Positions 17,734-26,285 of a stretch of DNA of 64,000 nucleotides are shown here, one piece after another. Within the stretch, counting starts at the first letter, position 1. Each line of letters begins with the position of its first letter. A model generated the notes under the pieces. The model made no database searches and was not told the DNA's origin. It saw nothing but the letters and a program-made list of their open reading frames with translations. The stretch lies in NCBI RefSeq assembly GCF_000158095.2, contig NZ_CM011003.1, positions 1 through 64,000 of the forward strand. Direction: 5' to 3'. Made by a program: the position numbers and the translations under genes. Origin of the DNA: Roseibium alexandrii DFL-11 (GTDB lineage Bacteria; Pseudomonadota; Alphaproteobacteria; Rhizobiales; Stappiaceae).

Positions 17734-18823
17734 AATCCTCGGCTCGAGTACCGATGAACGCCAAGCCCTCTTTTCGGCGGTCGCAGCCAAACTGGAAACA
17801 CGCGCCGAAAATGTTGAGAAAGACCTCTATGTTTGCTGGGTTCTCGATTTCCTGTTCAACCGGCGCAAGAACGACCCGGTGCATCTCTATTTCAAGGGCG
17901 GCACCAGCCTGAGCAAGGCATATGGGCTTATTAGGCGGTTCTCCGAAGACATCGATATCGGAATATTCAAAGGCGACCTCAATGTCCCGCTCGAGACGGA
18001 CATCGCCGCACTGCCCTCCATCACCAAACAGCAAAAGGCCCTCGCCGAGGAGGTCGACGAAGCGGCCCGCAAATACATCTCGGGAACGCTCCGCGATCAG
18101 ATGCTGAAAGAGATAGCAACCGTCGAGGAACTGTCAGGAAGAACTGGTCATTTCTCCGTTGAATTTGGCTTCGATCCTTATCGGAACAAGGATGCACTCG
18201 ATGTCCTGGTGGTCGGCTATGACAGTGCATTTGGATCCGGAGAGGGCTATGTCCAAGCCGCAGTACGTATAGAGGGCGGCGCCCGACCCGACCCCGTTCC
18301 TGTCGAAGCGCGTGAGATAGTCCCTTATGTGGCAGACGAACTCCCAAATGGTGCAGATCTCAAATTTGGTGGCGTGACGACGGTAAAGCCGGAACGCACC
18401 TTCTGGGAAAAGGTGCTGATCCTGCACGCCTTGACGGAAATGACGGAAAAACGCGCCGCAGATAATGATCCCGGCCGACCGGTTCCTGATCTCAATCGCT
18501 ATTCCCGGCACTACTATGACGTCCACCAGATTTGGCGGCATTCGGAATACGGCGAGAAGACAGCCTCAATGCGTGATCTGGCCGAAGCATGCCGTCAGCA
18601 CAAGCAGCTCATGTTTCGTGCGCCTGATCACCGATACGAACGGGCGGAACCGGGCTCGTACCGCCTGATGCCGACAGAGGAGATGCGTAAGAAACTGGAG
18701 GCCGACTATGAACGAATGTCGGCCATGATATTCGGTACACCGCCAAAGTTTGAAGAAGTCATGGTCAGTATTGAACAACTGGAAAACTTCATCAACGATA
18801 GGCAAGGCAAAGAAAGTCATTAG
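17714..18823 (+). CDS. AbiEii/AbiGii-family nucleotidyltransferase toxin (369 aa)
   Basis: The polymerase-beta nucleotidyltransferase motif is clear: YFKGGTSLSKAYGLIRRFSE at about 59-78, with GG at 62-63 and the metal-binding acidic cluster EDIDI at 78-82. AbiEii toxins transfer nucleotides to RNA (tRNA acceptor ends in studied homologues) and cause growth arrest in phage abortive infection. The downstream part keeps the family's PERTFWEKVLILHAL block. The gene overlaps the AbiEi-like gene by 20 bases and is followed after 31 bases by the TrlF-like gene. No lesion is seen. Confidence 0.92.
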   Translation: MQKAFAEILGSSTDERQALFSAVAAKLETRAENVEKDLYVCWVLDFLFNRRKNDPVHLYFKGGTSLSKAYGLIRRFSEDIDIGIFKGDLNVPLETDIAALPSITKQQKALAEEVDEAARKYISGTLRDQMLKEIATVEELSGRTGHFSVEFGFDPYRNKDALDVLVVGYDSAFGSGEGYVQAAVRIEGGARPDPVPVEAREIVPYVADELPNGADLKFGGVTTVKPERTFWEKVLILHALTEMTEKRAADNDPGRPVPDLNRYSRHYYDVHQIWRHSEYGEKTASMRDLAEACRQHKQLMFRAPDHRYERAEPGSYRLMPTEEMRKKLEADYERMSAMIFGTPPKFEEVMVSIEQLENFINDRQGKESH

Positions 18824-18854
18824 TCAAGCAGACTATGCATGGGAGGGACGTTCA

Positions 18855-21179
18855 TTGGACGTGGTGTCGAGAGGATCAGAGTGGCATCGATGGGAGCCGC
18901 ATATTCATGCTCCGGGAACAGTCCTGAACGATCAGTACCCCGCGAATGGCTGGGACGACTATCTCTCGGCACTCGAGGCCGCCTCGCCATGCTTGCGCGC
19001 GATCGGAATTACCGACTACTGCGTGACCCGGTCATATGAGCGGGTTCTCGAACACAAGAAGAGCGGTCGACTCCCAGACTGCGACCTCCTTTTTCCCAAC
19101 ATCGAACTCCGTCTCAATACCGGCACGGTGAAGGGTCATTTCGTCAATATCCATCTTCTGGTCTGCCCCGACGACCCGAACCATATCGACGAGCTGAATC
19201 GATTCCTGGGCCGGCTCACATTCTCTGCGTTTGGAGACCAATTCGCTTGTACGCCGACCGATCTCATCCGGCTGGGTCGGCGCGCAGACCTAAACAAGAC
19301 AGACGACGAGGACGCCCTCCAACACGGATGCACTCAGTTCAAGGTGTCCCTCGATAATCTGATGGAAGCGCACCGGATGGACTGGGCGAGCGAGAATATC
19401 GTCATCGCCGTGTCGGGAAATGCAGATGGGACGTCCGGTGTTAGGGAGGCGGCCGACGCCGTTCTCCGCGAAGAGATCGAAAAGGCTGCCCACGCGATCT
19501 TTGCCAGTAGTCTAAAACAGAGGGACTTTTGGCTTGGACACGGAAAGGCCACCGAAGAAGAACTACGTAATCGATATGGTGGCTGCAAACCCTGCATCTG
19601 GGGTTCGGACGCACATGATTTGGACCATGTGGCTCGACCGGCGGAAGACCGATTGTGTTGGATCAAGGGCGAGCCGAGTTTCGACGCACTGCGGCAGGCC
19701 TACTTGGACCCCGAACGAGCGTATGTCGCGCCAGACCCGCCATCTTGGGCCACGCCCTCACAGATCATCGACGAGGTCGTCATCTCGAACGCACCATGGG
19801 CGAAAACTCCGCACGTCGGTCTCAATCCCGGTTTGGTTGCCATCATCGGAGCCCGAGGGTCGGGAAAGACCGCATTAGCCGACATCATCGCGGCAGGTTG
19901 TGACTCCTACGAGCACAATTCCGAACGCCCGTCATTTCTTGACCGTGCAGCTGAACACCTCGGCGGAGCGGAAGTCACTCTTACCTGGGGAAACCGCGAT
20001 CCGATGACACGGAGCCTCGATTCTCCGGTCAATTGGTCCTCAGACGCATATCCGCGGGCGCGCTACCTTTCGCAGCAGTTCGTTGAGCATCTGTGTTCCA
20101 ACGAAGGCATGCCATCGCTGATTGCCGAAATCGAGCGGGTGATCTTCGAAGCCCATCCAACTCTGGAACGAGACGGGGCAGTAAACTTTCAGGAACTGCT
20201 AGAGCTGCACGCATGCGAGTTTCGCGACGCGCGCACTCGGGAAGAAGAGGCCCTGGCGAACTTGTCAGAGCAGATCGGCGTCGAGCTCAATAAGTCGCGC
20301 CAGGTCGCGACAATCAGAACGCAGGTCGATGAGAAGAAGAAGCTGATCGCCCGCTATCAGACAGATCGCAAGAATCTACTGCCGAAGGGCCCGAGCAAAA
20401 TCGCCGAGAGGCTTCAGGACCTGATCAATGCCGCGGACAAGGTGCGCGGACACATCCGGTATTACGCAAACCAGCAATCGGCGATCACCAGCATCAAGGC
20501 GGAAGTTCAGGATCTGCGGCAGAACAAGGCCCCAGATACGCTGCGCTCAATGCGCGAACAACACCAGCGCGCCAAGTTAGAGGACGCTGATTGGAAACGG
20601 TTCCTTCTGACTTACACCGGGGACGTTGATGGGGTCGTGACGGATAAGGCGAAACAGGCCGCAAAGAGCATGGAAGGGTGGCGCGGCACGACCCCGAGTG
20701 TGGCGGTCGACGAGTCTGGGTCTTTTCTCCGTCCAAGTGATGATCCCGAGAAGATGCCGTTGGCTACACTCGAAGCCGAAATTGCGCGGATCGAAAAGAT
20801 CGTCGCTGCAGATAAAGAAACCGCAAAAAAGCTCGCCGCTGTGAGCAAGCGGATCGCAGACGAAAACACCGTTCTCCAGAGCCTCGAGGAAAAGCTCAAG
20901 GACTTCATTGGTGCGCGAGACAGGGCGATCTCATTGGTGGCGGAACGTGAGGCAGGATATATCCGCGTTTTCGACGCCGTGGTTGCCGAAGAACGCGTCC
21001 TCAACGAGCTCTACGCTCCGTTGATGGTGAAACTGCAGAAGGCAGGCGGCACGCTCGCCAAACTTTCATTCTCGGTCAGCCGTGTCGTTAACGTCGCGGC
21101 CTGGGCCAAGCGGGGAGAAAAGGACCTTTTTGACCTGCGTGGGGGTCCATTCAAAGGCATTGGCTCTCTTGAACGTTAA
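18855..21179 (+). CDS. TrlF-like PHP + AAA/SMC-type ATPase, 5' part ended by in-frame TAA
   Basis: Homology begins at EWHRWEPHIHAPGTVLND. TTG 18855 with GGGAGG at 18841-18846 is the likely start (GTG 18861 is an alternative; an ATG at 18750 lies inside the upstream gene). Residues about 8-300 form a PHP-type domain with the HIH motif, GITDY and a late GSDAHDLDHV. Then comes a P-loop ATPase with Walker A IGARGSGKTAL at about 336, and a long coiled coil (KAEVQDLRQN, LEAEIARIEKIVA) as in SMC/Rad50-like proteins. Translation ends at TAA 21177-21179 before the signature and Walker B half, which continues in the same frame. So the ATPase is split by a nonsense codon, not a frameshift. TrlF-like proteins are found in phage-defence islands; the function of the family is not settled. 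Confidence 0.82.
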   Translation: MDVVSRGSEWHRWEPHIHAPGTVLNDQYPANGWDDYLSALEAASPCLRAIGITDYCVTRSYERVLEHKKSGRLPDCDLLFPNIELRLNTGTVKGHFVNIHLLVCPDDPNHIDELNRFLGRLTFSAFGDQFACTPTDLIRLGRRADLNKTDDEDALQHGCTQFKVSLDNLMEAHRMDWASENIVIAVSGNADGTSGVREAADAVLREEIEKAAHAIFASSLKQRDFWLGHGKATEEELRNRYGGCKPCIWGSDAHDLDHVARPAEDRLCWIKGEPSFDALRQAYLDPERAYVAPDPPSWATPSQIIDEVVISNAPWAKTPHVGLNPGLVAIIGARGSGKTALADIIAAGCDSYEHNSERPSFLDRAAEHLGGAEVTLTWGNRDPMTRSLDSPVNWSSDAYPRARYLSQQFVEHLCSNEGMPSLIAEIERVIFEAHPTLERDGAVNFQELLELHACEFRDARTREEEALANLSEQIGVELNKSRQVATIRTQVDEKKKLIARYQTDRKNLLPKGPSKIAERLQDLINAADKVRGHIRYYANQQSAITSIKAEVQDLRQNKAPDTLRSMREQHQRAKLEDADWKRFLLTYTGDVDGVVTDKAKQAAKSMEGWRGTTPSVAVDESGSFLRPSDDPEKMPLATLEAEIARIEKIVAADKETAKKLAAVSKRIADENTVLQSLEEKLKDFIGARDRAISLVAEREAGYIRVFDAVVAEERVLNELYAPLMVKLQKAGGTLAKLSFSVSRVVNVAAWAKRGEKDLFDLRGGPFKGIGSLER

Positions 21180-21188
21180 GCAAACGAA

Positions 21189-21806
21189 ATGCTTGGAACG
21201 GCCTGGGCGAGAGGTGACTCGGCCGCGGTATCAGAAGCGATGCAGGCCTTTCGCGACAAGTTTCAGGAAACGCTTCTTGCGAACGCGCCAGTCGAGAAGT
21301 CGGATCAGGCCAACTACCGACCATGGTCGAAGCGGTTCGCCCAATGGCTGTACAGCACGGATCATATCTCTATCGAATACGGCATTCGGTATGACGGGAT
21401 TGACCTGAGGAAGCTCTCACCGGGCACGCGGGGGATCGTTCTGGTGCTCCTGTATCTTGCGCTCGATGACTCCGAAGATTGCCCATTGGTTATAGATCAG
21501 CCCGAAGAGAACCTAGACCCGAAATCCATCTATGATGAGCTCGTGCCCTTGTTTGTGGCTGCAAAACGCAGGCGCCAGGTAATCATGGTCACCCACAACG
21601 CTAACCTGGTCATCAACACCGACGCGGACCAGATCATCATCGCCGAGGTCGGAACCCATGATGGCACCGGCTTACCTTCGATCGCGTACCAGGCGGGCGG
21701 CCTCGAGGAGGCTGAGATCAGACGGATGGCTTGTGAGATTCTCGAGGGTGGAGAACGCGCATTTCAGGATCGTGCGCGCCGGCTAAGGATCGCTCTGCGT
21801 CGTTAG
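21189..21806 (+). CDS. TrlF-like ATPase, 3' part (Walker B half) after the in-frame stop
   Basis: This frame is continuous with 18855-21179: the codons between are TAA, GCA, AAC and GAA, then ATG 21189. It holds what the 5' part lacks: LSPGTRGIVLVLLYLALDD (signature-like helix), Walker B CPLVIDQPEENLDPKSIYDE and the switch VIMVTHNANLVINTDA. If translated separately from ATG 21189 it could in principle supply the second half-ATPase in trans, as 205 residues, but no ribosome site is evident (GCAAACGAA upstream). I read it as the remainder of a broken gene of about 980 codons in total. Confidence 0.75.
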   Translation: MLGTAWARGDSAAVSEAMQAFRDKFQETLLANAPVEKSDQANYRPWSKRFAQWLYSTDHISIEYGIRYDGIDLRKLSPGTRGIVLVLLYLALDDSEDCPLVIDQPEENLDPKSIYDELVPLFVAAKRRRQVIMVTHNANLVINTDADQIIIAEVGTHDGTGLPSIAYQAGGLEEAEIRRMACEILEGGERAFQDRARRLRIALRR

Positions 21807-21865
21807 TCGCGTACCGATTTGGTCGAAGTGGCAGGGTTTGGGAAGTCGGAAACTGGTGGAACCAC

Positions 21866-22720
21866 ATGGGAAGGAAGATCACCCGCAGGAATCTGAAGAA
21901 TGGGCTTTTCGCCTTCATCGACCTTCTCGGATTCTCTGATCGAGTGCAGCGGATTGAAACAGAAGAGGATCTGCGGAAACTCGACGACGATGTCGTTTTC
22001 GTTCAGGGCGAATTTGAGCACAAATCTTCGGACTACTTTGTCCGCGAGTCTCAAAAAATCGTGGGCAAGCGGGTTCTAGCATTTTCGGATTGTGTCGCCA
22101 TATCTGTACCGCTGCGCTCCGATCTGACCAAATTGCAGGGCACGTTTGACGTCTTGATGAGCGAGCTGACAAGCTTTGCTATCGCGCAAGGCGATTGCGT
22201 TCAGCGCGGCATTTTCCTTCGTGGGGGAGTCGATCTCGGGTACTGGTTTCATCGCAAAGACACCCTGATCAGCCCAGCGATGGTGAACGCATACAGACTT
22301 GAGCACGATGCATGTGTTCCCATGATCGCGATCACACCCGCACTGCGAAAATACCTCGCCCAGCACCCTGATCGCACCTATTACAGCGACGATATTGAGC
22401 CCTTTGCGAAGACGCTCAAGCAGCATCGCAAGCTACCAAACGGGCAGACTCACTGGTTCATTAATTATCTACGTATCTGCCTTGAATCGGTTGAACCCGC
22501 CATCGTTGGAGAAGATCGGGATCGCATGCGGACCGAAGCTTGGCAGTCGGCGTGCCACGAGTGGGCTTTGAACCACGGTCGGGTTATTGCCAAAGCACGC
22601 GCAAATGCCACCACTCCCAGCGTACGTCTGAAATACGAATGGCTCGCCAAGTATCACAACGCTGAGATCAAACGCTTCTTCAGCAAGAGGGCCAAGCCAC
22701 TATTGATCGCGCTGTCATAG
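21866..22720 (+). CDS. Class III nucleotide-cyclase-like protein (284 aa), defence-island context
   Basis: Three blocks resemble the class III cyclase fold: LFAFIDLLGFSDRV (first metal Asp region) near residue 15; VLAFSDCVAISVP (second Asp) near 70; and RGGVDLGYWF followed by SPAMVNAYRLEHDACVPMIA near 115-150, which parallels the G-x-x-VN-x-A-x-R-L-E segment of cyclases. Relative to canonical enzymes the Asn-to-Arg spacing is one residue short, so catalytic competence is uncertain. There is no membrane, GAF or regulatory domain. It starts 60 bases after the TrlF-like gene and precedes a DUF3800 gene. Pyrimidine cyclases of Pycsar defence are one known cyclase type in such islands, but no TIR or membrane effector is seen beside it. 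Family by motif reading only. Confidence 0.65.
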   Translation: MGRKITRRNLKNGLFAFIDLLGFSDRVQRIETEEDLRKLDDDVVFVQGEFEHKSSDYFVRESQKIVGKRVLAFSDCVAISVPLRSDLTKLQGTFDVLMSELTSFAIAQGDCVQRGIFLRGGVDLGYWFHRKDTLISPAMVNAYRLEHDACVPMIAITPALRKYLAQHPDRTYYSDDIEPFAKTLKQHRKLPNGQTHWFINYLRICLESVEPAIVGEDRDRMRTEAWQSACHEWALNHGRVIAKARANATTPSVRLKYEWLAKYHNAEIKRFFSKRAKPLLIALS

Positions 22721-22864
22721 CCCGGCTGCTCTAGGCCTTTGGGTCAACGGGCGTTTCCTCAATCACGATTTTTCGCCGTTACCGCAGGCCGGGTTTGATC
22801 GCCTATGATAATTCTGTTCACCGGTACCCTTCTTGTGCCGGCAATCGACTGAACTGGAAAAGCT

Positions 22865-23512
22865 GTGTTTGCGTATGCCGATGAGACCGGAAATTCCGGC
22901 CGAAACATTTTTGATAGAAACGAGTATTTTCGCCTCGGTGCCGTCTTGTCGGTGGGCGACATAGCGCCATCGATAGCAATGGTCCTGGCCCCTATTCTCG
23001 AGGAAAAGAGTGTTGATCGGATTCATGCGCATGAATGGCCCGAAACCGAAGTGGCCATGGTAGGACAGGCAATTATAGACGCCCTTGATCAGTCCGGACC
23101 GTGGACGTTCAACCTCACCGAAATACACAAGCCGTATATGGCTCCGACCAAGTTCGTGGACGTCATCTTCGATGCGGGTGAAAACAAGGCCGTTCCGGGC
23201 GAATGGTATTGGGACGAACTGAATCGTCATGTGCTTTGCCTGACAATTGACGATGCAATGTCCAGAGACGCGGCGGAACTGTTCTGGTCTTCCTACTTGA
23301 GCGACGACTTCGATGGCATAACTCGCTGTCTTGACTATATCGACAAAGGGCTTCGGATGGCCGAGTGCGCAACGGCCATCCGGCACGTAATTAGGGAAGC
23401 GTTTGGATTTGCCAGGCAGAAACCGGCTGAGTTCACGCTGTCACACACTCAAAAGAAGAAGGGATATCAGGCCAGTTCTCCAAATGTCGTTGCCTTCACC
23501 CAGTTGTTTTAG
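22865..23512 (+). CDS. DUF3800 protein, 5' part ended by in-frame TAG
   Basis: A GTG at 22865 starts FAYADETGNSGRNIFDRNEY; the YADETGNSG opening is the DUF3800 signature, thought to be an RNase H-like fold with an early catalytic Asp. The frame encodes 215 residues and stops at TAG 23510-23512 after VVAFTQLF. The same frame then continues for 135 more codons and contains the family's C-terminal motif DNAGLQATDVLLW. So a nonsense mutation has removed the last third. DUF3800 proteins are frequent in defence islands with unknown role. The gene follows the cyclase-like gene by 144 bases. Confidence 0.8.
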   Translation: MFAYADETGNSGRNIFDRNEYFRLGAVLSVGDIAPSIAMVLAPILEEKSVDRIHAHEWPETEVAMVGQAIIDALDQSGPWTFNLTEIHKPYMAPTKFVDVIFDAGENKAVPGEWYWDELNRHVLCLTIDDAMSRDAAELFWSSYLSDDFDGITRCLDYIDKGLRMAECATAIRHVIREAFGFARQKPAEFTLSHTQKKKGYQASSPNVVAFTQLF

Positions 23513-23917
23513 GCAATCCATGAATTCGCAGCCAAGCACAATAGCCTGCCCGAGAGGCTTATCCATGACCAGCAAGACGAATTTCGAACGGCGCTCGCAG
23601 AGACATACCGGCACTTCGGAAATATCATCTGGCAGGATTCGCTTGACGGCAGCTTCCCGGAGATTTCGCTTGCCGACTACGATCTGGCCCAATTCGAAAT
23701 GCCGTCTTCAAAAGACAACGCCGGACTTCAAGCAACTGACGTGCTGCTTTGGGCTTCCCAACGCGAGGCGAGAACTTCCTCATTGTCGGCCTTGAAGGCC
23801 CGCCTAAAGGACAAGACACTCGACTATCGGGTGTCCCGAAGAATGTCCGAACTGATCGTGTACGTTCACCTTCTGCGGCATGAGCGACAACGTTCCCGGG
23901 GACAGCCCCGAGACTAG
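23513..23917 (+). pseudogene. DUF3800 protein, 3' remainder downstream of the TAG
   Basis: The frame of the 5' part resumes immediately after TAG 23510-23512 with AIHEFAAKHNSLPERLIHDQ and runs to TAG 23915-23917. It includes FEMPSSKDNAGLQATDVLLW, the expected last acidic motif of DUF3800. An internal ATG at 23699 could start only 72 residues. Together the parts give about 350 codons, a normal length for the family. The last four bases before 23921 separate it from the converging DUF1612-like gene. Confidence 0.7.
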
Positions 23918-23920
23918 CGG

Positions 23921-25027
23921 CTAGAAGATACCCCATGCACGATACCGCCCCCTCCCCGTCATCTCGCGCACACCGAGCTCTCCGACAAGGTTCAATGCTC
24001 CGCGCGGCGTGACTTTCGCAGCTTTCGCGATCATGTGCGCCGATACGATCGGCCGTGAAAGTATGAGCTCGATCGCAGCCGGCAGGCTGCTGTTTGATCT
24101 CCTGCCAACAACGCGCCGCTCAAGTTGACGCTTCGCGAGCGTCAGCCGATCAATATCCTTCATCCCAGCGACAGCAGCCGCTCTCATTGCATCGAGAAAG
24201 GCGATCAGCCTGGTTGTCCGGTCCCGAGCACGTCGCCGCTCACGCGGCATCTCTCGCAGACCCACTGAAAAGGCCAGAAGGTGTGACCGGACCTTTTCGC
24301 GTGATCTGAGGAAATCCGAAACAAGGACCTGCCCAAGCCAGTGCTGCCGCTGAAGCGGTTCGAGCTGATCCCATGCGTCCCAAAGAACCGCCGCGGCCAG
24401 GGTCGCCGGAAGCGCTTCAACCTTTCTGACCAACTCGAGCCATTCAGAGATCCGTTCAGATTCGTCCCAATCAGGATCCCTGATGACCAACTCGCCCACA
24501 ATGAGGTCTGGTTGCCGGGTTCTGGTAGATCCGGGGGGAACGGCTTCCACCAGCCAGCTGGTTTCCGCAAGCACCTCGTCGAACTCTGCCAATTCCGGAG
24601 GAAGCGCATCGTGCTCGTCCGTTTCGAGATCCCTCCCCTCCCCTCTCCTCTGACGTTTTCTGGGAAGTTCATCCTCCTGTTCGGCAATCCCCGCAAAGGC
24701 AATGATCCCAGCCCGCGAGATCGCCCAACCCGGATTGTTTCTCATCGCCCGTCGTCTCGCCCGGACGATCCGGTGCGCAATGACAAGCTCGTGGCTTGGT
24801 GCGCGAACGTCCATCTTGGCGTCGTGCAGAACCAAGTCTTCCAGATGGACAAGTTCGCCGGCCACCCACATGTTGGAGACGGCCTCGAAGAAATCAGCCC
24901 GCTCTGCAAAGCCTTGTCCGACCTCAGATCGGGCAACACGCTCATCAAGCCGTGCGAGTGCATCTTCAGCCGCCGATATCGGCTTCAAGAGAGCCTCGAG
25001 GCTCAACTTTCCAATTTCATAAGGCAT
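23921..25027 (-). CDS. DUF1612/RHE_PE00001-like HTH protein (368 aa)
   Basis: The sequence from MPYEIGKLSLEALLKPISAA through LHDAKMDVRAPSHELVIAHR to the C-terminal helix-turn-helix (SAHMIAKAAKVTPRGALNLV) matches proteins that rhizobial plasmids carry near repABC, known as RHE_PE00001 family (DUF1612 plus HTH). It has no membrane segment. The C-terminal HTH suggests DNA binding; the function is unknown. It sits between the defence island and the recombinase, and its promoter region (25028-25309) is shared with the divergent recombinase gene. Confidence 0.85.
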   Translation of the reverse strand: MPYEIGKLSLEALLKPISAAEDALARLDERVARSEVGQGFAERADFFEAVSNMWVAGELVHLEDLVLHDAKMDVRAPSHELVIAHRIVRARRRAMRNNPGWAISRAGIIAFAGIAEQEDELPRKRQRRGEGRDLETDEHDALPPELAEFDEVLAETSWLVEAVPPGSTRTRQPDLIVGELVIRDPDWDESERISEWLELVRKVEALPATLAAAVLWDAWDQLEPLQRQHWLGQVLVSDFLRSREKVRSHLLAFSVGLREMPRERRRARDRTTRLIAFLDAMRAAAVAGMKDIDRLTLAKRQLERRVVGRRSNSSLPAAIELILSRPIVSAHMIAKAAKVTPRGALNLVGELGVREMTGRGRYRAWGIF

Positions 25028-25309
25028 TGTTTTTTCATGTCTTACGCATTTATGAGGAAGCTACCACGAATTTAACTTCCGTCATAGACTGCCCCGTAAA
25101 CTCGCGTTCGCCGATATGCAGTCTGAGGCCTTCTGAATTGAACAAATGCCCGGCAATCCGCGCTCAGGTCGACGAGAGGGTCCGGTTTTCCTGGGGTTTT
25201 GACGGTTCGGGTCGTGGAAAAGGCACTCAGGAGACGTTTACAAACGATCGGTTATCCATATCTTCTTTATTTGGAAAACCACTCTCAACACGGCTCTCAG
25301 GCGTCCCAA

Positions 25310-26233
25310 ATGGCCAAATCGGCGCTCAATCGCACTTCTCGTCGGCCTGAGGGACGGCTTATCGGCTATGCGCGCGTCTCCACGGACGAGCAGGCGACAG
25401 AAGCACAGCAGCTGGAACTGCGATCTGCCGGCTGCGAGACAATTGTGGAGGAATACGGCTCCGGCGCTTCACGCGCTCGCCCTGCCCTTGCCAGACTGGT
25501 TCGGGAGATAGGTACAGGTGAAACATTGGTCGTTGTCCGACTTGATCGCCTCGCCCGTTCGGTGGCCCATCTGTTGGAAGTTATCGACGAACTCAATGCA
25601 AAGGGAGCGCATTTCCGCTCACTCAGCGACCCGATCGACACATCGACCCCGCAGGGCATGTTTTCCCTTCAGGTTCTGGGTGCTGTTGCTCAGCTTGAAC
25701 GCGCCTTGATCTCCGAGCGCACCAAGGCCGGCATCAAGGCTGCAAAGGCCAAGGGGAAGTTGCCCGGCAATCCAGGAATTCGAGAGCGCAGGCCTGAAGC
25801 GCTGGCCAAGATGACGGCCGCTCAAAAGGCAGCCTATGGCGCACGCATTCAGGCGACTGCCAGTCAATGGCTTCCTATTGTCCGGCGCATGCGTCCGGAT
25901 CACACCTGGGACGATATCGCACGGTTTCTGAAAAGCCGCGGGCACGACTGGACGCCCGAGCGGCTGCGGCGCGCGGTGAAGTGGATGGTTTCCGAGGGAA
26001 TGGCGGACAAGGAATTGCTGAGGAAATCGCCTCCACGCCCGCCGGAAGACCGATTGATGACCCTGGTCGCCGGCATCCACTCGTCGAACCCGGAGCTGAC
26101 ATTGCGAGAGATTGCCGGTCAGCTCGAGCGGCTGCACGAGCGAACGCCCCGCGGTGGGACAAAATGGTCGCCGTCTTCCGTCAAGAACCTCATCGACCGG
26201 GCAAAGCGGACTGGTTTGCTCGAAGCAGTTTGA
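25310..26233 (+). CDS. Serine recombinase (resolvase/invertase family), 307 aa
   Basis: ATG 25310 (MAKSALNRTSRRPEGRLIGY) is chosen because the frame upstream has no family resemblance. The resolvase catalytic domain is complete: YARVSTDEQ with nucleophile Ser24, VVVRLDRLARSVAHLLEVID with the catalytic Arg residues, and the long E helix ending LISERTKAGIKAAKAKGK. The C-terminal part (about 150 residues) is longer than in Tn3 resolvases and includes two helical repeats, each resembling a DNA-binding domain (WDDIARFLKSRGHDWTPERL, LTLREIAGQLERLHE). It faces repC tail to tail (53 bases apart). Likely role: multimer resolution or integration of the plasmid; inference. Confidence 0.9.
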   Translation: MAKSALNRTSRRPEGRLIGYARVSTDEQATEAQQLELRSAGCETIVEEYGSGASRARPALARLVREIGTGETLVVVRLDRLARSVAHLLEVIDELNAKGAHFRSLSDPIDTSTPQGMFSLQVLGAVAQLERALISERTKAGIKAAKAKGKLPGNPGIRERRPEALAKMTAAQKAAYGARIQATASQWLPIVRRMRPDHTWDDIARFLKSRGHDWTPERLRRAVKWMVSEGMADKELLRKSPPRPPEDRLMTLVAGIHSSNPELTLREIAGQLERLHERTPRGGTKWSPSSVKNLIDRAKRTGLLEAV

Positions 26234-26285
26234 GTCCCAAATCGGAACTCTGGCGCAAATTGCCCGCCCAGACCTCACCATGGTC

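Noticed and set aside
18750..18854. ATG 18750 as start of the TrlF-like protein
   Set aside because: It lies 74 bases inside the AbiEii gene and the extra residues do not resemble the family; TTG 18855 has a good ribosome site.
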